From Anaeromyces robustus (Eukaryota > Neocallimastigomycota > Neocallimastigomycetes > Neocallimastigales > Neocallimastigaceae): 56,283 bases of DNA. The stretch lies in contig MCFG01000422.1 of assembly GCA_002104895.1 (NCBI GenBank), forward strand, positions 1 to 56,283, written 5' to 3'. A program made the position numbers and the translations under genes. The notes below the pieces were generated by a model. The model was not told the origin of the DNA. It saw nothing but the letters and a program-made list of their open reading frames with translations, and did no database searches. This document shows, in pieces, positions 47,023 through 56,283 of the stretch. The number at the start of each line of letters is the position of its first letter. Positions within the stretch are counted from its first letter, which is position 1.

Positions 47023-50000
47023 TATATATATATAATATGTAGATGTGGATATTATATTTTAAATATTATTTATACTGTTTATTATTTATTTAATAGTTAT
47101 AAAATCTTATTTATTTATAATTTTTTTTATAATCCTTAAAGTATTTTTTTTTTATTTACAATGTTTAATATATTATATTTATTAGAATTAATTTATTTAA
47201 TTTTTTTAGTATTATTAAAAAAAAAAATAAAAAATAGATAATACAAAAATAAATGATAAAAGTTGAAAAAAAAATAAAAAATAAAAAATAGATAATACAA
47301 AAATAAATGATAAAAATTAAAAATTAACAAATAAGTAATTAGAAATAAAAAATAAAAAATAAAAATTAAAGTAAAAAAAAAAAATTAACAAGTAATTAAA
47401 AATAAAAAGAAATAAAAAATAAAAAATAAAAAATAAAAAATAAAAAATAAAAAATAAAAAATAAAAAGTAAAAAATAAAAATTAAAAATTAAACCAAAAA
47501 TAAAAAATTAAAAATAAAAATTAAACCAAAAATAAAAAATAAAAAAATAAAAAAGCTAATAAAGTGATAATAGTATTTATACTATATAAATATTCAATAT
47601 AAATATTCATATCATAATAATTATTGTTTATTGTAACCTATAAATTTATTAATAGTTTGTAATTAGTTTCATACTGATAATGAAATTAAATTTTTATATA
47701 TCAATTAATTATAAATTTAATTAAATAGAAATTTTCAAGCTTCAAACTGTTGTCATTGAATAAAAAATTCCTATATTTAAATTATTGACTTGGAAGTGTT
47801 AAAATATTAAAAATAGCTAAAAAAAGAGACATAAGTATGTATCAACTTGATAATAATAAAAAAATTTATTAAGATAATATATTTTTTGTTAAATATATAT
47901 AAATTCATTTAATTATTATGTTAATCAGAAATATAATGGAGGGAACACTATGTATATAAAGCGATCTTTCTTGAATTTTCTCCTCCTTGTCGTATAAAAC
48001 ATTATCATATTTATTAAATGATTTTTTGTACAATAAATATTACTATTAAATCTTTTCTTATGAGACAAAAGATCAACTGACAAATAATATCTCTATAGAT
48101 ATTATTATTATAATAATAAAAATGTTTTTTTAAAAATTTCCAGTTTTATATATTTAATCTTTTTAGTATTATTAAAAAAGATTAAATAATAATACAACAT
48201 TAATAATAGCTGAAAAAAATAATTGAGCAAAAAATACTTGGAATATATATATATGTATTTGAAAAAATGTGAAGTTTTATAATTATTTAAAAAAAAAAAA
48301 AAAAAAAAAACTATTTATAATAATTAATTTATTTCCATATTTCACATGCTCAGATTTAGATGTAACGAGAAATGATAATGAAAATAAAGTTTTATTTGAT
48401 TTAAAGAGGAATATTTACATCGTATTAATTATAATGGTAAATAAGGTCTTAAAGATTTTCATAGTCGATGATGATATGACCAAAAAAATATTAATTAGAC
48501 GATTTTTAAAAAGGTATAGATAAAAAAAAAGTGTTATTATATATATTTTATTATTTTATTATTATTATTTTTAAATATTAAGTAAAAATTTTAAGTTTTT
48601 TTCAATTTTAATATATAGTATTTAATATAGTATTTAAATATATACCTTTTTACTTTGTTCATTTAAATTTATATATAATTATTTTATTATTATTTTATAT
48701 TTAAAAATTTACATATAGGTATTTAAAATATAAAGGTACGAATTCATTAATACTAAGTAATTATTATTAATATTTAGAAAAATAAACCATCTTATACAAC
48801 ATTTTAGAATACATTTATGAACAAATATGTATTATTAAAATCATTCTTTTTTTAATAGTAATAAATTAATTTCGAAAAAAACATATAAATATTTGATAGA
48901 TTTTATCAATGATTTTCAATATATTGAATATTCTTACAGTGAAAAAAAAGCCATTATTATATTGTAATAATAACATTTATAGAATTTATGAAGATATTTT
49001 ATACCTGAAAAAATAGAAAAATTAATTTTGAAAGATTTGGTGAAATAATTAAAAATATTTTAGATGGATAGAATACTAAATAGATATGAATAATAAAAAA
49101 AATATTATAATTTATTAAATTATAATAAATATTATTAAAAGATATATTATCAATAAATAAAAAATAATAATAATAAAAAGCTAATTAAATAATAAAAATA
49201 ATAATAATAAAATAATAAATAATAAAATAATAAAAAGCTGAACTTCTTTGGCAACCACATCAGTGAACCGTATTTATAGATAAAATCTTTTTTATATATA
49301 AAAAAAGTAATATAGATTTCATAATTCATAATATTAAATAAAATAAATATATATAATTTAATATATTAAAAAAATTTATTTGACAATGTAAATTAAATAT
49401 AAATATATTAAAATAATCTCATAATAAAAACATGAAATTTTGGATAATTTCATATAAATATAAAATAAAGTTTGTGAAACTTCGTTTATATTATATATTA
49501 TTTATATTTTTTTATAATAACATATATATATAAATATTTATAATTGTATTTTTAATATATTTAAAAGAATAAATTAAAAATTTTTATTTTTTTTTTTAAA
49601 AAAGAAAAAAAGAAAAAAGTTATATTTATAGTGTAAAAATAAAAAAAAAAAAAAAAAAAGAAAAAGAAAAAGAAAAAGAAAAAAAAATATTAAATAAAAA
49701 GAATTATAAAAAAAGTAAATAAAAGAAAGTAATAAAATGAAGAAATAAAAAAAATGAAGAAATAAGTTGTTATATAATTTATTAATTTATATATGTTTCC
49801 TATGTAAGAATAATATATATTTATGATATTTAAAATTAATATTAAAATAATTATTCAAATATTACAATTAGAAGAAATTAAATATTACATTTAAAAATAA
49901 AAAAGCTTGTTTTTTGATATATATATAGTAATTAATCATTTAATTATTATTCAGTATTTCACTTTTAATAAAAACAAAAACAGTAATACAAAAATATCAA

Positions 50001-50275
50001 TACCAAAAGGATTATATAAATTGTTTTTTAAAAATTAAAAATATATATTTTTTTTAGATTTTATTGAAATCATTTAATTGCTATTTTGTTATATTACATT
50101 TTAAAACAGAAAAAAATAATAAAAAAGAGGGGAAAAAACTTTTTCCTTCAAGAATTATTTAATTAAATAATCATATATATTTTATTTTATATATAATATA
50201 TTTTATATAAAAATATATGAATAAATATTAAAATAAAAAATAAAACAAATTAGAATAAATAAACAATAAAATAAA
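47023..50275. other. 3.3-kb spacer with decayed coding traces
   Basis: The first part (about 47215-47560) is A-rich low complexity built of AAAAAT and AAATTAAACC-type units. Bases 47910-48045 carry a less A/T-rich open stretch on the minus strand (containing YDKEEKIQERSLYIHSVPS) with no recognised homolog. A receiver-domain-like fragment is at 48434-48523. A short G/C-richer patch lies at about 49238-49275 (GCTGAACTTCTTTGGCAACC), and purine-rich AAAAAG tracts at about 49600-49690. No intact gene is seen. Confidence 0.5.
48434..48523 (+). pseudogene. Possible response-regulator receiver-domain fragment
   Basis: The reading MVNKVLKIFIVDDDMTKKILIRRFLKRYR then stop contains FIVDDDMTKKILIRRFLKR. 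This resembles strand 1, the acidic Asp cluster and helix 1 of a phosphoacceptor receiver domain, as in fungal hybrid histidine kinases. The frame is open upstream to about 48269 but is low-complexity there. No later receiver elements (phospho-Asp strand 3, Lys strand 5) are seen after the stop, so this is at most the first quarter of the domain. It may be a relic; the match is short and could be chance. Confidence 0.3.
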
Positions 50276-53200
50276 ATGACAACTTTAAATGAAAAAGTAG
50301 ATTCAACATTAATTAGCGATAAAAATTCTGAAAAAAGTAAAATTGAAGAAGAGCAACTTGAATTTAACAAAACTCTTATTATATACTTACTTAAAAATAA
50401 AAATGAAAAAAAAATAGAAAATTTTATTGAATCTTCTCATGGGGATGTTAATTATTTTACTAATGAATATAATCCTTTATATCAATTAATTATGTATTAT
50501 AAAAGAAATAAAAATGATTCATTTTTAACATTACTATCATTTTTAGCATCACATGGTGCAAACTTTAATATTGAATGGAAAAATAAAAATATACCGTTAT
50601 TTGATTTATTAAATTTGGATTTAATATGTATTAAAAAAGCATTAATTATAGCTAAAAATAATGGTGCAAATATGTATCAATGTGATAAAGAAGGAAAGAA
50701 TTTGTTAATGCGTGCTATTGAATCTAGGCTTGATATAAGTATTATTAAATATTTATATTCCTTGAATTATAATTTAAGTCAACAGGATAATAAAGGAAAT
50801 ACTATTTTTTTGAAAGCAGTTGATACTTATGATACAAATTCTAATAACAAAACATTACCATATTTATTGAAAAATTTTATATACAATAATAAAACTATTA
50901 TCAATTTTATTCTTATGGGGAAAAATCAGCAGCCATCTAGTAATAGTGATATACAAAATGTCATTAAAATCCATAATAATATAATTAATATAAAGAATAA
51001 TGAAGGCTATAATGCTTTATTATTAGCTGTAAAAAATAATCAAAATAGTGAAATTTTGAATATGCTAATTGATTTAGGAGCACATTTTAATATGTTAAAT
51101 GAAAACAGTACAAATTTAATAATGACAGCTGTACAATATAATAGCCTTAATTCTTTTAAATATTTTTTAAATCATAATATTAAATTAAATGTAAAAAATG
51201 AAAATAATGATACTTTATTAATGATAGCTACAAAAAATGATAATTTACCTATGGTAAATTTATTATTATATGGTTTAAATCCTAATAATGAGACCAGTAA
51301 TATCAAAAAAAAGAATACAACTTCTAATAAGAAAATTATTCATGAATTGAAAAAAAATATTTTTAATAACCTAAAAGGGAAATTCAAAAGTAAAAAAAAA
51401 AATAGTTTAAAAAAACAGTTAGTATCAGAAAATACCATAAATTCTTTTGATTCTAATAAAACATTTAAAAAAAATACTGACGATTTCAGTAGTAATACAA
51501 ATGAAATATATAATGATGATGATGATGATATAACATTAAATATTGAAAATTCAAAAGATAATATTAGTTTAGACGATTCAAATTTACTAAATATAAATGA
51601 ACAAAATAATGATGGTGATACTGCATTATTAATTGCTATTAAAAACAAAAATAGCAATATAGTCAATAATTTAGTCATTTGTGGAGCTGATACTAATTTA
51701 TCAAATAATAAAAACGAAACACCTTTAATGGCAGCAGTTAGATCATGCAATGATAAAATATTTGATCAAATAATTGAAGCCCAAGATTCAATTAATCATA
51801 TAAATGATGATCATGAAACTGCATTAATGATTGCAATAAAAAATAATTTATTAAATTTTGTTTTAAAATTATTGAAAAAAGGAGCTGATATTACCATTAG
51901 AGATAACGATTTTCGTACTCCAATGATGAATGCTTCTATTTATTTATCATCTTTAAAATATATATTAAGATATGAAAATAATACGATTAATTTAAAAGAT
52001 AAGAATGGGAAAAATGCTTTATTATTAGCTATCGAAAATAAAAATTTAGTAAATGCAAATATATTGTTAAATTATAGCTTAAAGCTATCAGATCTTGATA
52101 ATAAAATGAATAATGCTTTAATGATCGCATGTAAACTAGGATTAATTGAAATTGTAAATAATATTTTAATATTACTAAATAACGGCAACAACAATGATAA
52201 TAATAATTATAATAATCTTAATAATAATAATAATAATATACAAATTCACATTGACGATAAAAATATTAATTTTAATACAGCTTTAATGAAAGCATGTAAA
52301 TATGGACATGAAGAAATTGTTAAAATTTTAATTGATAATAATGCTAAATTAGATTTAAAAAACAGAGATGGAAATACAGCATTACTTATTGCATGTAAGC
52401 AAAAACAATTAAAAATTATAAATATTTTATTAGAAGCTGGAGCAGATATTAATTGTTATAATAATGAATATATTAATCCTATAATAGAAATTTGTAATAA
52501 TAATCTTTTTGATTCTTTGGAAAATTTATTTGACAATTATTCAAAAAAAGTAAAATTTAATTACGATGATCAATTATCTTTACAAGAACATATGAATGAG
52601 TGTTTTATTAATATCGTTGAAAATGGAAGATATCAATATATTAGTTATTTTATTGATAATGGATTTATTATTGATGTTTCAGAAAGGAATAATAATTTTT
52701 ATAATCTTTTATCTGCAATAATGACTGCTTTTAAAAATGGTTATTATAAAGCTGTTGAATTAATTCTTTCACAAGAACAGTTTAAGGAAGTGTCGTCAGA
52801 ATTTCGACAAACTAATGCATTAATATATGCATGTAGAAATTTTAAGACTGTAGGTATTGATTTATTATTAAAATATGACTTTAATGTCAATACAAAAGAT
52901 GAAATAGGAAGTACACCTTTAATTGAAGCTTCCTCTAATTCTTCATTTTATAATTTTATTAAAGAATTTGTTAAAAGAGGTGCAGAGATTAATGTTATTA
53001 ATAATGAAGGAACTTCTGCTTTATTAAATAGTTGTAAAATTGTAAATAATAATATTTTCAAATATTTAGTAGACAAAGGTGCCAATATTTATATTTCAGA
53101 TAATGAAGGAAATAATGCTTTAATGTATGCCGCTTGCTATGGTGAAGTTGAAAAAATGAGTTATTTATTAAAAAAAAGAATTAATATTAATTCTGTTAAT

Positions 53201-54299
53201 AATGATGGGGATACTTCTTTGATGCAAGCTTTAAAAGTACAAAAATTAACAAGTATAAAATATTTAATTTCTCATAAGGCAGATTTAAATATAATTAATA
53301 AAAAACAACAAAATGCATTAGTAATAGCATGTTTAACGGCTTTTGATAAAGAAATAAATATTGATTATATTCCTATTATAAAATCATTAATTCAAAAAAA
53401 ATCAAATATTAATATACCAGTAGATGAATATGGTAATAGTCTTTTAATGTTTTTCATTATGAAGAACATTACAAGTATGGCGAAATATTTAATAGACTAT
53501 TCTGAAAATATCGATTTAAATAAAAAAAATAATTTAGGATATAATGCTATGACTTATGCCTTAAAATGTAATAATAAAGAAATAGTTCAATATTTATTAA
53601 TGAAAAATGTTGACATTCGTAATGAAGATGACTATGGTAATGACATGGTAATGTATTCAATTTGTTGTTTTCGATATTGATTTTTTTAAAAGTTTTATTA
53701 AAAAAATGACAAATGAAGAAATTTATAATAAATGTAATAATAAACGAGAAACATATTTAATTATGGCTTCTAAACAAAATAATGAAAAAGTAATTAGTAT
53801 TTTATTAAAGCTAGGAACAAATGTTAATTTCCAAGATTCACAAGGTAATACAGCATTACATTATGCCACTTCTAAAGGTAATATAGTAACTATGGAAATG
53901 CTAATTAATAATCAAGCAGATGTGGATTGTCCAAATTATTTACATGAAACACCACTTATGATAGCATGTCGTTTTAAACAAACAGAAGCAATTAAATGTT
54001 TATTAAATCATAATGCTAACACTCTTTTTGTAGATAGTTATATTTATGAATCATTTTTATCTTTTGATTTTAAAAGCAAAGAACAAAATGAATATATAGA
54101 AATGATTATTAATAAATATATTGAAGTAGCAGATCCAGTACCTGACAATTATATGGTAACAGTAACATTAATTGAACGTATGAAGATGTTTTACACTAAA
54201 CCATTATATAAAGATCATTTTGATGATATAGAGAAGTTAATTGTTGATGGATTGGGTGAAATTGTTGAAACTGTAGTTGAAACAGTGACTGGGAATTAG
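50276..54299 (+). pseudogene. Ankyrin-repeat protein, paralog of 43024-47022, interrupted by one frameshift
   Basis: Frame one (50276-53680, 1134 residues) follows the paralog from its N-terminus (VNYFTNEYNPLYQLI, YQCDKEGKNLLMRAIE) through all the central ankyrin repeats. It then stops just after NDMVMYSICC. The paralog's continuation is found in the +1 frame, open from before 53667 to 54299. It includes KRETYLIMASKQNNEKV, two more repeats and the shared C-terminal region (ADPVPDNYM, ending VETVTGN). A single indel near 53660-53675, close to a TTTT run, explains it. There are no other breaks, so the change is recent, or a sequencing error, or the gene now makes a shorter protein. At the place where the paralog has its Asn/Thr insert, this one has an unrelated Lys/Asn/Asp-rich insert (about residues 350-435). 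Confidence 0.85.
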
Positions 54300-54523
54300 A
54301 ATAATTAGAAAATTAAAAACAATATTTATAAATATATATATTCATTTCATTATCTATTTATCGATATAATTTTTTATATATACAAAATCATTAATAAATT
54401 ATTTATCATATTTATGTTTTTTTTTTTTTTTTGTTTTTTGTTTTTTAATATAAAATAATAAGGAAATAATAACATATGTAAAGATTAAAATAGATTAAAT
54501 AGATTTAAAGATAAATAAATAAG

Positions 54524-54583
<60 letters not shown>

Positions 54584-54718
54584 AAATTATAATTAATAAA
54601 TAAATAAGTAAATAAGTAAATAAATAAATAAATAATAAATAAATAAGTAAATAAATAAATAATAAATAATAATTAATAAATAAATAAATAAATAAATAAT
54701 AAATAAATAAATAAATAA

Positions 54719-54758
<40 letters not shown>

Positions 54759-55110
54759 AAATTATAATTAATAAATAAATAAATAAATAAATAAGTAAAT
54801 AAATAAATAAATCATAATAAATAAACAAATAAACTATATTTTATAATGAAATTTTATTTCAGTGGAAATTTTTTAAAAATTAAAATTGTTAAAGTTATGG
54901 AATAAAAATTAATGAATTTGAAAGTTTACATATTATATTTAAAAAAAAAAAAAAAAAAGAGTTTTTTAATCATCTAATTTTTATAATTTATTATATTTTT
55001 TACTTTTGAAAAAATAACAAAAATTCAAAACTCAAAACTCAAAATTCAAAACTCTCAAAACTACAAAATACAAAATACAAATACAAAATACAAAAAAAAA
55101 AAAATAAAAA

Positions 55111-55143
<33 letters not shown>

Positions 55144-55352
55144 TAAAATAAAAATAAAATAAAAATATAAATAATTTTAGTGTTATTATTAAAAATAAAA
55201 TAATAAATTGATAAATTGATTTAAAAAAAAAATAAGAGAAAAGAAAAGAAACAAAAAAGATAAAAAAAATTTTTTTTTTTTGATAAATATTTAAGATATT
55301 AATTAAAACATTAATAATTTTAGTAAATAAGTAATATAAAATTTAAATATAG

Positions 55353-55401
<49 letters not shown>

Positions 55402-55402
55402 G
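54300..55402. other. Spacer dominated by AAAT microsatellite
   Basis: Imperfect AAAT/AAT arrays with GTAA variants run from about 54518 to 54835. Later come A-rich blocks (AAAACTC/AAATACA units near 55020-55095) and a 45-nt A run (about 55351-55395) that abuts the next start codon region. No gene is seen. Confidence 0.6.
54518..54835. repeat. AAAT microsatellite array
   Basis: About 320 bp of AAAT units with interspersed AAT and GTAA variants. Longer blocks repeat within it (TAATAAATTATAATTAATAA occurs twice, near 54579 and 54753). Confidence 0.9.
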
Positions 55403-56283
55403 ATGTTAAAAGCAAAATTCAGACGAAATGATGTCGATATGAGTGATACAGATATCAGTGAAGGCGTTGGTAAAAAAAAATAATATTTATTTTTTTTTTT
55501 TTTTTTTTTTTAATTTTAAAAAATTAATTATCTATTTTATTAATTTATTTCTATTATTTTTTTAATATCATGAAGCTAAGGAAGCAGAATTAGTACGTCT
55601 TCAAAGACAATATCGTTTAATGGAAGGTGATAGAAAGTCATATTGCGATAGTTCAAAATCATTATTAGCAAAACAAAGGTATTAATCATTATAAAATATC
55701 AAAATAATAATAATAATGATAATAATAATAATAGTATAATAATAATAGTAATAGTAGTAATAGTAATAAAGATAATAATGAATAAATAAATTAACATTTT
55801 ATATTGTATTTCATTGATGATTAATATAATACTGAAATTTTTTATTATACATATTATAAAAAAAAAATAGAGAATCAATTATAAAACTTTCAAAAAGAAA
55901 ACTCAATGCTCATTTCAGTTAACATTAGTAGAAAGAAGGCTCGATTATCAAGAAAAAAATGGTATTAGACATGAAAAGCAAAAGAAACAATTAATAAAGG
56001 AGGTATTTTTTATAGAATAATTAAGCAATTTAATATATTTGTTCATAACAAATTATATATATTATAATTCTAATACAAAAAGTAAAAATATTAATATATA
56101 TTGTAATATTATGATATATTCATAAATCTATACAAAACATGTATGAAATAAAACATTAAAAATAAATTTAAAAATGAAATTGAAAATTAAAAATAGAATG
56201 TATGTTAAAAAGTACAAAAATTTATTAGAACAATACAAGAAGTCGATTTAAAAATTAAAAATATGCGAAATGAAATAGAAAAA
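55403..56283 (+). CDS. Outer dynein arm docking complex-like coiled-coil protein, 5' part
   Basis: Exon 1 is 55403-55469 (MLKAKFRRNDVDMSDTDISE) and exon 2 is 55576-55678, joined in phase to give AKEAELVRLQRQYRLMEGD and then RKSYCDSSKSLLAKQR. ELxRLxRQFRxMEGDRKxY is the signature start of the ODAD1/CCDC114-CCDC63 (ODA1) family, which anchors outer dynein arms to axonemal doublets; this predicts flagellate cells. Further likely exons start at 55871 (RESIIKLSK), near 55919 (LTLVERRLDYQEKNG..LIKE, ending at 56002) and near 56231 (QEVDLKIKNMRNEIEK to the window end). The join between 55871 and 55920 changes frame without a visible intron, and the phase into the last exon also fails. The structure beyond exon 2 is therefore tentative. 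The start follows a 45-nt A run. Confidence 0.72.

Noticed and set aside
49238-49275. G/C-richer patch as a possible small RNA gene
   Set aside because: I could not find a cloverleaf, box motifs or a convincing hairpin, so it is only mentioned in the spacer entry.
51340-51750. Minus-strand 136-residue frame resembling a membrane protein
   Set aside because: It is antisense to the Lys/Asn/Asp-rich insert and repeats of the ANK paralog; no independent support.

Overview
The window looks like nuclear DNA of an extremely AT-rich, intron-containing, flagellate fungus, most likely an anaerobic gut fungus (Neocallimastigomycota). The reasons are the very high A+T content, long poly(A)/poly(T) and AAT/TTA/AAAT microsatellites, and short GT..AG introns in housekeeping genes. 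A fungal carboxypeptidase Y relative, a predicted outer-dynein-arm docking protein (so motile zoospores), expanded ankyrin (ANK) proteins with Asn runs, and intronless bacterial-style ABC transporters point the same way. The assignment is inferred from content, not from a database match.

Layout. 1-80: start of RPN11 (proteasome deubiquitinase), minus strand. 1220-4876: PWP2 (UtpB/U3 processome), 6 exons, plus. 5491-7750: CTU1/NCS6 (tRNA thiolation), 8 exons, minus. 9084-9671: N4BP2-like P-loop kinase. 11874-12719: disordered Tyr/Asp/Arg/Pro-rich protein. 14246-20038: intronless 1930-residue ANK protein with two unusual internal repeat systems, flanked by near-identical direct repeats. 21273-23566: serine carboxypeptidase, 6 exons, minus. 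26822-28564: compact 13-repeat ANK protein, minus, with a decayed ANK relic on each side. 28814-29257: a probable small inverted-repeat element. 31296-35084 and 37333-41217: two paralogous full-size ABC exporters. 43024-47022 and 50276-54299: two paralogous ANK proteins, the second broken by a frameshift near its 3' end. 55403-end: 5' part of an ODAD1/CCDC63-type gene.

Two genomic styles alternate. Conserved housekeeping genes are split by 5-7 short introns, several filled with TTA/TAA microsatellites. The ANK and ABC genes between 14 and 54 kb are intronless, duplicated, partly decayed and surrounded by minisatellites, so this looks like a fast-evolving accessory block. The genes are not an operon and no common pathway is evident.

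The strongest candidates for something undescribed are in the 1930-residue protein: a three-fold super-repeat of about 280 residues, followed by about eleven units of a non-ankyrin 36-41-residue repeat with an HPxF signature. The two ABC transporters also show recent gene conversion confined to their ATPase cores. Exon coordinates were worked out by hand from splice signals, reading phase and remembered family sequences.
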